Of a stretch of 64,000 nt of DNA, positions 55,234 through 64,000 are shown in pieces (position 1 is the stretch's first letter; each line of letters opens with the position of its first letter). This DNA is from Mesorhizobium sp. AR07 (GTDB lineage Bacteria > Pseudomonadota > Alphaproteobacteria > Rhizobiales > Rhizobiaceae), in contig NZ_CP080525.1 in the NCBI RefSeq assembly GCF_024746815.1, positions 434,001 through 498,000 of the forward strand, written 5' to 3'. A program made the position numbers and the translations under genes. The notes under the pieces are model-generated. The model saw nothing but the letters and a program-made list of their open reading frames with translations. It did not search any database and was not told where the DNA came from.

Positions 55234-55281
55234 TGAGCATGCAGCAGCTTTGGGACAAACGACACGAGCAAAAACAACGAT

Positions 55282-56550
55282 TTAATGCAAGTCGGCAATG
55301 TGTCCTGAGACGGGTGCGTTGTGCGGCTGGAACATCTTGCCGCGCTCGGCGATGAAAATCATCAGCAGCGCTGCGACCGAGACGCTGCAGAAGCCGGCGG
55401 CCAATGGCGTTACCGTGCCGTTGAAGGCTTGGCCGATCAGCGTGCCGAGAATGCCACCGAGAAAGGTCTGCATGAAGCCCAGGATGGACGACGCCGTGCC
55501 GGCCAGTTGACCGAGCGGCTCCATGGCCAACGCGTTGAAATTGGCGCCGAGCGCACCGAATGGAAGCATGGCGCTGGCAAAGAAGGTGATGAACAGCCAG
55601 AGTGGCATCTTCATTTCCAGCGACACGACCAGCCAGGCCAGGCTGATGACCAGAAACAACAGCAGCGCGCTCTGCGACAGGCGGCGCATGCCGATACGGC
55701 CGACTAGGCGCGAGTTCAGATAGTTGGAGAAAGCAAGCACGCCGGCGACACCGGCGAAGATGACCGGGAACATCTCGCCGACGTTGAATATGTCGACATA
55801 AATCTGCTGCGCCGAGGCGATGAAGCCGAACATGGCGCCGAAAATGAAGGTGCTGGCGAAGGCGTAGCAGATCGCAATGCGGTTGGTGAGCACGATGCGG
55901 AAACCGCCGACGATGGAGTTGACTGTCAGCGGCCGGCGATATTCGGGATGCAGCGTTTCAGGCAGGCGCAGCAGCGACCATGCCGACACGATCAGAGCCC
56001 CGATAGCCATGGTGACGAAGATCCAATGCCAGGTTGCAAACAGCATGATGAACTGGCCGATCCCCGGCGCGATGACCGGAATGGCCATGAACACCATGAA
56101 GATCAGCGACATCACCTCGGCCATGCGCCGGCCGTCGAACGTGTCACGCACGATCGAGACGGCGATGACGCGTGTGGCCGCCGCACCAATGCCTTGCACG
56201 GCTCGGCACAAGAGAAGCGTTTCAAAACTTGGCGCGACAGCGGCCGCCGCGGCCGCGGCGACATAGATCACCAGCCCGGCAACCAGTGGCGCGCGACGTC
56301 CGAAACGATCCGAGATCGGACCGAAGAAAAGCTGGCCGCCGCCGAAACCCAGAATGTAGGCGGTGACAACATACTGCCGATGGTTTTCGTTCTCGACGCC
56401 GAGCGACGCGCCGATCTGCTGCAGGGCCGGCAGCATGATGTCGATGGCCAGCGAGTTCAGCGCCATCAGTGCGGCGCATAGCGCAATGAACTCCCAGCGC
56501 GGAATGGGCAGTTTGCTTGCCGATTGCGGCGCTGCTGTTGGCTGGTCCAC
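55282..56550 (-). CDS. MFS multidrug efflux transporter, Bcr/CflA family
   Basis: 422-aa drug:proton antiporter with 12 predicted helices. The DHA1 features are LNSLAIDIMLPALQQIG in helix 1 (D in IDIMLP), motif A GPISDRFGRRAPL in loop 2-3 and RAVQGIGAAATRVIAVSIVRD in helix 4 (motif B/C region). The Bcr/CflA subgroup exports drugs such as bicyclomycin, but natural substrates are unknown. No adjacent regulator. The start MDQPTAAPQSASKLPIPRWEFIAL fits the family. Confidence 0.9.
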   Translation of the reverse strand: MDQPTAAPQSASKLPIPRWEFIALCAALMALNSLAIDIMLPALQQIGASLGVENENHRQYVVTAYILGFGGGQLFFGPISDRFGRRAPLVAGLVIYVAAAAAAAVAPSFETLLLCRAVQGIGAAATRVIAVSIVRDTFDGRRMAEVMSLIFMVFMAIPVIAPGIGQFIMLFATWHWIFVTMAIGALIVSAWSLLRLPETLHPEYRRPLTVNSIVGGFRIVLTNRIAICYAFASTFIFGAMFGFIASAQQIYVDIFNVGEMFPVIFAGVAGVLAFSNYLNSRLVGRIGMRRLSQSALLLFLVISLAWLVVSLEMKMPLWLFITFFASAMLPFGALGANFNALAMEPLGQLAGTASSILGFMQTFLGGILGTLIGQAFNGTVTPLAAGFCSVSVAALLMIFIAERGKMFQPHNAPVSGHIADLH

Positions 56551-56723
56551 GGCAAGTCCAATCTCTCAAACGAAAATGCGCCGGCGGGCCGGCGCATTGG
56601 CTCGTCCTGGTCCCCGAAATCAGGGACATGAAAATTGCCGAGGTGGGGTGGCCCCGACGCCTTGGTGCATGTCATCCGGAAACGCGCTGCGGTTCCGGGA
56701 TGGCGACATACGCCAATCAGAAA

Positions 56724-57059
56724 TCAGGCGGCGCCTTTGACGCTGACGCCCTTCTCGACGAGGAACGTCTGCAACTCGCCTGCCTGGAACATCTCGCGGA
56801 TGATGTCGCAGCCGCCGACGAATTCACCCTTGACGTAGAGCTGCGGGATCGTTGGCCAGTTGGAATATTCCTTGATGCCCTGGCGCAGCTCAGCCGAGTC
56901 CAGCACGTTCACGCCCTTGTAGTCGGCGCCGATATAATCGAGGATCTGGACGACCTGACCGGAAAATCCGCACTGCGGAAAACCGGGCGTGCCCTTCATG
57001 AAAAGCACGACGTCGTTGCCCTTCACCTCGTTGTCGATGTAGTCGTTGATACCGCTCAT
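56724..57059 (-). CDS. grxD: Monothiol glutaredoxin (Grx4-type, CGFS)
   Basis: 111 aa from [12 protein letters not shown] (57059). The CGFS active site (Cys30-Ser33) follows [10 protein letters not shown]; glutathione contacts include [19 protein letters not shown]. Such proteins bind a 2Fe-2S cluster between two monomers and glutathione, and work with BolA in cluster transfer and iron sensing. The bolA gene lies immediately upstream on the same strand, a conserved pairing, about 150 bp apart. Confidence 0.95.
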   Translation of the reverse strand: MSGINDYIDNEVKGNDVVLFMKGTPGFPQCGFSGQVVQILDYIGADYKGVNVLDSAELRQGIKEYSNWPTIPQLYVKGEFVGGCDIIREMFQAGELQTFLVEKGVSVKGAA

Positions 57060-57206
57060 GGAATATCCTTTCCCGCCTGTGGGAGTCAGGCTCGAAACAT
57101 ATCTCATCAAATAAACCCAACGATTGCCCGAAACAAGACTTTAGCCGTGCCGCGGCCGAAATGGCGCAAGGGATGAGTCGAGCTGGGCCAAGCGGGTGGA
57201 AATGTC

Positions 57207-57440
57207 TCAGTCAGGAACGCTGGTCTGCAGGGCCAGAGCGTGCAGCACGCCGCCCATATTGCCCTTCAGCGCGTCATAGACCATCTGGTGCTGCTGAACG
57301 CGGCTCTTGCCGCGAAAGCTCTCGGCCACCACCTCGGCCGCATAGTGGTCGCCGTCACCCGCCAGGTCGCGGATCGTCACCTTGGCGTCCGGGATGCCGT
57401 CCTTGATCAGTTTTTCGATGTCGTGGGCATCCATTGCCAT
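57207..57440 (-). CDS. bolA: BolA family protein
   Basis: 77 aa from MAMDAHDIEKLIKDGIPDA (an ATG two codons later is also possible). The BolA fold is seen as VTIRDLAGDGDHYAAEVVAESFRGKSRVQQHQMVYDAL, with the conserved His in GDGDHY and VQQHQ that can ligate a Grx-BolA 2Fe-2S cluster. The partner grxD is next downstream. The open frame extends to 57623 but has no BolA-like sequence there. Confidence 0.93.
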   Translation of the reverse strand: MAMDAHDIEKLIKDGIPDAKVTIRDLAGDGDHYAAEVVAESFRGKSRVQQHQMVYDALKGNMGGVLHALALQTSVPD

Positions 57441-57543
57441 GGCAAAATCCTGTTTCGAGCGGCCGGTAGCCGGCCATATGTGAGAGTCGGACGACCCTAA
57501 AGCGTTTCCGGTCCAGATTGAAGCCGTTCTGTCCCGGCAGGAT

Positions 57544-58052
57544 CTAAGGTGGTGGGATCGCCCCGTCCTCCGTGACATCCTCGCGCGTCGAAAAAGCGCG
57601 GCCAAGGCTGATGGCCAGGACATAGAGCGGAACGTTGATCACCAGGCTCACGATGGGGAGATAGCTCGTCATCCGCCAGAACGGCGAGAAGAAGGCTCGG
57701 CCGTAGCCATCGCAGACAAGCGAGGAGCCGTATTCCCACAACGCTCCAACGACCACCGCAGCCGCGAAAAGCTTGACGCAGGTGATGACATGCCTTGCCC
57801 GCGCCGGTTCGGGCAAAAGTCGATCCCACAGCACCAGGCACAGGATCGGAACGGCATAGATCAGGTTCTGCACGGCAAGCATCGGCAGGGTGCCGTTGGC
57901 CGCGGCAAGAAACTCCGCGCGCGTTTCCAGCCGGGCACAAACCTCGCTCGAGGTCGTCGACAGCAGGAAAAAGACGAACGGCCCGAGAAACCAGAAGAAG
58001 AACAGCGACGGCCAGAAGACGACTGCAAGCAGCGCCCGGGCAGCCAGTTTGC

Positions 58053-58056
<4 letters not shown>
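57544..58056 (-). CDS. Hypothetical four-helix membrane protein
   Basis: 170 aa from a TTG that overlaps the purL stop (TTGA). Four hydrophobic helices at about 8-33, 58-78, 90-108 and 130-150; the first is very aromatic ([21 protein letters not shown]). The C-terminus is short, acidic and cytoplasmic. No family recognised and no catalytic motif seen. Translational coupling to purL is possible. The alternative is a later start, as no other nearby ATG has a good ribosome site. Confidence 0.55.
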
Positions 58057-60284
<2,228 letters not shown>

Positions 60285-60513
60285 GGGCGGTGATTTATGT
60301 CCATGGAACGGGGATTTTGAGTCCCCTCTTATCGCAAGCTTTGCGGCCGATACACCCATCGGATGCTGAAAAACAATGGAAAGCCACAAGGTGACGACGG
60401 GAGCGGGGAGATCACGGCTTTGGTGCAGTCATCGATCCACGCGTAACGGCGGTCGGTGGGGAACGCTATGACACTCCGGCCGTTAGGTCTCCAACCAATC
60501 AGGAGATTTGGAT

Positions 60514-60678
60514 ATGGCCACCAAGCAAGGCAAGAAAGATAATCGCCTCTCGGACAAGGAAGCTATGCATATTGCGGAGACCACTGACGCTTCGCCTCAG
60601 CAGGCCAAAGACCTGGCTGAGAAGCATGGGAAAGACAAGGCCGAGAAGGAAGCCAAGAACTTCAAGGCAGAGGGTTGA
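60514..60678 (+). CDS. Small charged protein, DUF3606-like (54 aa)
   Basis: Too short for usual ORF cut-offs but well formed: AGGAG 8 bases upstream of the ATG and an organised sequence, MATKQGKKDNRLSDKEAMHI, then AETTDASPQQAKDLAEKHGK and a Lys/Glu tail. The helix-turn-helix-like HIAETTDASPQQAKDLAEKHG resembles DUF3606 proteins of Rhizobiales. Function unknown. It sits alone between purL and the MocR gene; 60285-60513 upstream shows no other feature. Confidence 0.65.
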   Translation: MATKQGKKDNRLSDKEAMHIAETTDASPQQAKDLAEKHGKDKAEKEAKNFKAEG

Positions 60679-60752
60679 CCCAGGAGCCAAGTTTCATAGG
60701 GCCTGCTCGGCGCCAACCGATGCATTAGGAGACAATGGGTCTGTCAGTTGGC

Positions 60753-62171
60753 TCAGGAGAAGCTGTCGTAGCCGGCGCGGCCTTCATCCAGCAAGCGCCT
60801 GATGACGGCGACGCCCTCGGCGATGTCCTTGCGCTGTCTCGGCTGCGAAACGCCGAAGCGGACGCCGTGGAAAACCTGCTCGGAGCGGCCGGCCTTGAAC
60901 TCATCCTCGTCGTCGATCAGCACGCCGTGCTCGAGGCAGGCATTCTTGAAGGTGCCGGAAAGCCACGGGTCGGGAAGGGTCAGCCAGACAAAGGGCACCT
61001 TGTCGTGCGACTTGAACGCGAAGCCTGCCAGTGTCTCGCGCACGATCGCGACGCGGGCGCCGATTTCGGCGATACAGCGCTTGCGGATATCGCCGGCCTG
61101 GCCGGACAGAACCAGCCGGGTATTCACCTCCGCCAGCAGGAAAGGCATGCCGCCGGTCATCATCTTGTGGGCAACGCGGATGCGATGGCGATAGGCGGGC
61201 GGGCAGGAAAGCCAGCCGCCGCGCACACCGGCCGCAACCGATTTCGACAGGCCGCCGGCGACAATGGTGCGTTCAGGGGCATATTCGGCCAGCAACGGCG
61301 TCGGATCATCGGTCAGATTACCGTAGAGATCGTCTTCGACAAGAACGACATTGTATTCGCGCGCGACCCGCGCGATCGCCTCGCGGCGCGCCGCCGACAA
61401 GGTCACCAAGGTCGGATTCTGCGCCGTTGGCATCAGGAAGATCATCCTGGGATGCTTTTGCGCGCAGACGCGCTCGAAATCCTGGGGATCGATGCCCTCG
61501 TCGTCCGACGCCACCAGCGCGGTGCGCCGGCCGATCAGCCCGGCGCTGCGCGAAATCTGCGAGTAGGTGAGGTGCTCGAAAGCAACATAATCACCGGGCG
61601 TGGTCAGGGCGGCGATTGCCGCCATCACCGCTGCATGGGTGCCGAGCGTCGGAACGATGGTATCGGCATTCGGGCGGAAGGAATTGCGCGACAGCCAGCG
61701 GGCGCCGGCTTCGTGCCAGCGGTCCGGAAAGTCCCGTGTGTAGCTTGATATCTCATGCGGATGGTCCTGCGCGGTCCGCGACAGGACATCCGCGACAAGG
61801 GCGCCCTGGCCGATGTCGGGCGCGGCCGTGCTGTCGAAACGCAGCTTGCCGCGCGGCGCATCGATGGTGCGCGTGCCTTCGCCGCTGACGTCGGGAGCCA
61901 GGAAATCCGGCTTCGCGCCATCGGCGCGCTGGCCGAGCACGTAGGTTCCGCGCCCGACTTCGCCGCTCACAAGCCCGCGCTCGCGCAGCAATTGATAAGC
62001 CCGACCAACCGTACCGACCGTGGTGCCGATGTCGTAGGCGAGGTCGCGTTGCGGCGGCAGCTTTGCTCCGGCGTCGATCACGCCCCGGTCGATATCGGTT
62101 TCGATGGAATCCGCCAGCCGCTGATACAGCGGCCCGGAGCCGGCAGTGAGATCTGGAAGCCAATTTGTCAT
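60753..62171 (-). CDS. MocR-type PLP-dependent transcriptional regulator (GntR wHTH + aminotransferase)
   Basis: 472 aa. The N-terminal GntR winged helix (about 12-80: PLYQRLADSIETDIDRGVI, TVGRAYQLLRERGLVSG) is fused to a fold-type I aminotransferase domain, where PLP would bind Lys310 (GGLSKSVAAG) with Asp281/Tyr283 (EDDLYGN) and NPT in PTAQNPT. MocR proteins regulate amino acid, vitamin B6 or taurine/ectoine genes and often a divergent neighbour. Here that neighbour is a DUF1127 gene 94 bp away, with an inverted repeat in between. Confidence 0.9.
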   Translation of the reverse strand: MTNWLPDLTAGSGPLYQRLADSIETDIDRGVIDAGAKLPPQRDLAYDIGTTVGTVGRAYQLLRERGLVSGEVGRGTYVLGQRADGAKPDFLAPDVSGEGTRTIDAPRGKLRFDSTAAPDIGQGALVADVLSRTAQDHPHEISSYTRDFPDRWHEAGARWLSRNSFRPNADTIVPTLGTHAAVMAAIAALTTPGDYVAFEHLTYSQISRSAGLIGRRTALVASDDEGIDPQDFERVCAQKHPRMIFLMPTAQNPTLVTLSAARREAIARVAREYNVVLVEDDLYGNLTDDPTPLLAEYAPERTIVAGGLSKSVAAGVRGGWLSCPPAYRHRIRVAHKMMTGGMPFLLAEVNTRLVLSGQAGDIRKRCIAEIGARVAIVRETLAGFAFKSHDKVPFVWLTLPDPWLSGTFKNACLEHGVLIDDEDEFKAGRSEQVFHGVRFGVSQPRQRKDIAEGVAVIRRLLDEGRAGYDSFS

Positions 62172-62187
62172 GGTGACAATTTTCTAT

Positions 62188-62242
62188 ATTGCACCGAATT
62201 GTGAGTCAATACATATCAACGCTGCGCCAAAAAGGGTGCAAT
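62188..62242. promoter_or_regulatory. Candidate MocR operator (spaced inverted repeat)
   Basis: ATTGCACC (62188-62195) is mirrored by GGTGCAAT (62235-62242), 39 bp apart, in the divergent gap between the MocR gene and the DUF1127 gene. Widely spaced repeats are usual for MocR dimers. Each arm lies near one start, suitable for dual control. Confidence 0.5.
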
Positions 62243-62264
62243 TTGGAATTCTGGTAGAAAGAAG

Positions 62265-62516
62265 ATGAATACAATCGCGACAATCAATCATTCGAGAGCC
62301 GAGTTGTCAGGCCAATCGACACGCCCATCGGGCCGGCGCGGCTTTGTCAGCCGTCTGGTGCGCGTGGCCAGGTCGCTGGCGACATGGATCGACTATCTGC
62401 TGGAGCGTCGGCGCAGCCGGCTGGCGCTGCTGGAAATGACCGACGACCAGCTCAAGGATATCGGTATCTCGCGCTGCGATGCCCACCGCGAGGGGATCAG
62501 GCCTTTCTGGGACTGA
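62265..62516 (+). CDS. DUF1127 domain protein
   Basis: 83 aa. The C-terminal YjiS-like DUF1127 motif is LERRRSRLALLEMTDDQLKDIGISRCDAHRE, a small Arg-rich helical domain. In rhizobia such proteins include RNA-binding regulators of phosphate and carbon metabolism. The first 35 residues are polar and variable. The gene is divergent from MocR and likely its target. A GAAAGAAG site precedes the ATG. Confidence 0.9.
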   Translation: MNTIATINHSRAELSGQSTRPSGRRGFVSRLVRVARSLATWIDYLLERRRSRLALLEMTDDQLKDIGISRCDAHREGIRPFWD

Positions 62517-62540
62517 CCGTGATCCCAAAAATGAGACGCC

Positions 62541-63182
62541 TTAGCGGACGCTCGATACCCTGACGCGTGAAACGCCGTGGTCCGCAAGGACGGCGACCAC
62601 GCACAGCACGAGAAAAAGTCCTGTGATGGCCGCCGCTGAGAGGGCAACGCTGGCCACGCCGTTCTTGGCGACATCGAGAAAGGGGTAGGGCACTTCGCCG
62701 GCGAGCGGTGCCCGCGCCAGCGCATAGACCAGATAGGCCACGGGATAGAGCACCCACCAGGAGATGTCGTTCCACCGGGTCCTGCCGTCTGCGCCCGATA
62801 TCAGCCACCACAGCACGAACAGCACCGGCGTCACATAATGCAGCAGAACATCGCAGAGCAGGAACAGGCCCTGCGGGTGCCATAGCCGTGACAGCACCGT
62901 CGCATAGACGATGAAGACCAGGGTGATAGAGACGGCGACGCCCGCGCGCATCCGGAATCCGGCGAAGGCAGGCAGCCACGCATAGCCGGTGGGCGACAGC
63001 AGCGACGTGTACACCAGCACCGCGCCGATGTTGGTCAGGATGGTGAAGAAGCTGAGAAGGAAGATGATCGAGCCGAGCAGGCTGCGGCCTGCTTCCATCG
63101 ACGCTGGAATGCTGATGCAGAACTGCAGGACAAGCCCGGCCAGACCTATGGTCAGACCGGCGATCTGCAGGAACCGGCCCAT
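62541..63182 (-). CDS. Pr6Pr family membrane protein
   Basis: 213 aa with six predicted helices (about 5-25, 36-56, 77-97, 110-130, 143-160 and 180-202). Sequence features match Pr6Pr: FFTILTNIGAVLVYTS, then LWHPQGLFLLCDVLLHYVTPVLFVLWWL and WWVLYPVAYLVYALARA. Function is unknown; the family is related to FAR-17a/AIG1 proteins with Thr/His pairs (the conserved T in FFTILTN and H in LLHYVTP), so lipid ester hydrolysis is a possibility only. It lies 4 bp from the lipoprotein gene on the same strand. Confidence 0.82.
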   Translation of the reverse strand: MGRFLQIAGLTIGLAGLVLQFCISIPASMEAGRSLLGSIIFLLSFFTILTNIGAVLVYTSLLSPTGYAWLPAFAGFRMRAGVAVSITLVFIVYATVLSRLWHPQGLFLLCDVLLHYVTPVLFVLWWLISGADGRTRWNDISWWVLYPVAYLVYALARAPLAGEVPYPFLDVAKNGVASVALSAAAITGLFLVLCVVAVLADHGVSRVRVSSVR

Positions 63183-63186
63183 TGCC

Positions 63187-63594
63187 CTATGCGGCCGCCG
63201 TGCAGGAGGGATTGCCCGCCTGCCAGCGGGCGATGTCCGAGCCGATACGCGCGCCGAGCGGGTCGTTCATGAGCGGTCCAAACGCGTCGACGCGGCTCGA
63301 ATTGCCTTGTGCCTGCACGACCAGCAGCGGTTTGCCGCCATAGTGCTTGGCCGGCACGAGCAGGAAGCGCGGCGTGCCGCTGAACGAATTCAGTTCGTTG
63401 GCCATCTGGTATTGCTTGAAGGCGGGGTCCTTGCTGGCGATCCAGCATTTGTGGGCTGATATCGCCACTTGTTCCATGGCCAGCAGCGAGGCACTTTTAC
63501 CAGAGGGCACAGGTGTGCTCTTCGGGCTCGACTGGCAGGATGCCAACGCAAAGCCCGCCGCGGCAACCAGGGCGATCGTCCTGCTCTTGATCAA
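63187..63594 (-). CDS. Hypothetical lipoprotein
   Basis: 135 aa from a TTG at 63594 overlapping the GST stop as TTGA. A lipoprotein signal is clear: LIKSRTIALVAAAGFALASC with lipobox LASC (Cys at about residue 20). The mature part has two more Cys (HKCWIAS, PSCTAAA) and RFLLVPAKHYGGKPLLVVQAQG. No family recognised. Translational coupling to the GST gene is likely. Alternative starts further upstream lack the signal peptide logic. Confidence 0.65.
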   Translation of the reverse strand: MIKSRTIALVAAAGFALASCQSSPKSTPVPSGKSASLLAMEQVAISAHKCWIASKDPAFKQYQMANELNSFSGTPRFLLVPAKHYGGKPLLVVQAQGNSSRVDAFGPLMNDPLGARIGSDIARWQAGNPSCTAAA

Positions 63595-64000
63595 GCGGCA
63601 CCCATCTCGAGTTCGGACAGAAAAATCTTCAGGCCATCGGTCATCTCGCCCCACACCCGCGACAATGCCGGATGCTGCGAGGCGATCTGTTCGTAGGCAT
63701 CGAATTTGGGATAGGCGTCGAGCAGGTCGTGACTTCCTGTCATGGCCCGGAACTGGTTGAAGATGAACCGCGTCGGCGTCAGCCAGGCGTCGGCGAAACT
63801 GATGTCGTCGCCGAGCGCGAAGGGGCCTTGCGCCATGCGCGCCTCGATCGCCGCCAGTCCGTGGTGCAGGCGGGCGAATTGGGCGTCGATCTCGGCATTG
63901 TTTCGCTTCGGCACGAAATGCAGCTCGAAAAGCTTCATCGTAGGGGTCAGCACGTCGAGATCGGTGATGCGGGCGAACATGCGCACCAGGGCGCGGTCCT
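63591..64000 (-). CDS. Glutathione S-transferase family protein (partial, N-terminus outside window)
   Basis: Only the C-terminal all-helical domain is present (about 136 codons); the frame stays open to the window end, reading DRALVRMFARITDLDVLTP. The helical domain contains FALGDDISFADAWLTPTRFIF, the N-capping box and hydrophobic staple typical of GSTs, and ends YPKFDAYEQIASQHPALSRV. The thioredoxin domain that binds glutathione is beyond base 64000. It is the first gene of a GST, lipoprotein, Pr6Pr string. Confidence 0.8.
   Translation of the reverse strand, partial: DRALVRMFARITDLDVLTPTMKLFELHFVPKRNNAEIDAQFARLHHGLAAIEARMAQGPFALGDDISFADAWLTPTRFIFNQFRAMTGSHDLLDAYPKFDAYEQIASQHPALSRVWGEMTDGLKIFLSELEMGAA

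Overview
The window is a high-GC (low to mid 60s percent by eye) alphaproteobacterial chromosome segment, most likely from Mesorhizobium or a close Rhizobiales relative. The reasons are: an iscS-like/sufBCDS/sufT-like/sufA-like operon preceded by a sequence resembling the rhizobial Irr box (ICE); a lipid A decoration cluster (ArnC-like GT2, LAB_N membrane protein, ArnT-like GT39, PAP2 phosphatase) that fits the 1-position galacturonic acid chemistry described for M. loti; many rhizobial ABC sugar uptake operons; and palindromic intergenic repeats of rhizobial type. It is ordinary chromosome, not a symbiosis island: I saw no nod, nif, conjugation or intact mobile-element genes.

Layout. 1-5857: a sugar ABC importer (two permeases and a Tat-exported binding protein on minus) divergent from its probable ATPase, a FucU-type mutarotase and a ribokinase-family kinase. 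6080-6449: tRNA-Asp (minus) and tRNA-Val (plus). 6934-11844: a minus-strand operon, ROK regulator, ABC ATPase, binding protein, permease, short-chain dehydrogenase. 12065-14450: an overlapping M24/M20 hydrolase pair that I read as ectoine-hydrolase-like plus deacetylase. 14522-15826: an M23 envelope peptidase. 15840-18427: a decayed prophage lysis module with frameshifted muramidase, tail lysozyme and small membrane genes. 18428-23649: peroxiredoxin, a large AsmA-like envelope protein, tyrS. 23876-27508: the lipid A glycosylation cluster. 27505-28177: a RelE/XRE toxin-antitoxin pair. 28403-29765: PaiB-type flavin protein and an alpha/beta hydrolase.

30005-37182: the Fe-S assembly operon, with two cysteine desulfurases. 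37317-40192: GFA-family protein, TfoX-like protein and a pseudouridine catabolic pair (kinase, glycosidase). 40474-44537: recA and alaS. 44600-49666: PhzF-like isomerase, GST, icd, an unannotated terminator-bounded stretch that may be a small RNA, then trmJ-like methyltransferase and murI. 49792-52801: short RNB ribonuclease, two small proteins, and rpsD behind a leader with three hairpins. 52991-57440: ttcA, inositol-phosphatase family, secreted TonB-C-like protein, Bcr/CflA exporter, monothiol glutaredoxin and BolA. 57544-64000: small membrane protein, purL, a 54-residue protein, a MocR regulator divergent from a DUF1127 gene, a Pr6Pr membrane protein, a lipoprotein and a GST that runs off the window.

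Functional links. The Suf operon, GrxD and BolA together cover Fe-S cluster construction and trafficking. The clearest multi-gene system worth experiments is the lipid A cluster, where the LAB_N protein could supply the missing flippase step. Other leads are the metal-ligand-free M24 enzyme, the rpsD leader, and the orphan terminator near icd. No CRISPR array, rRNA or intact IS element was seen.
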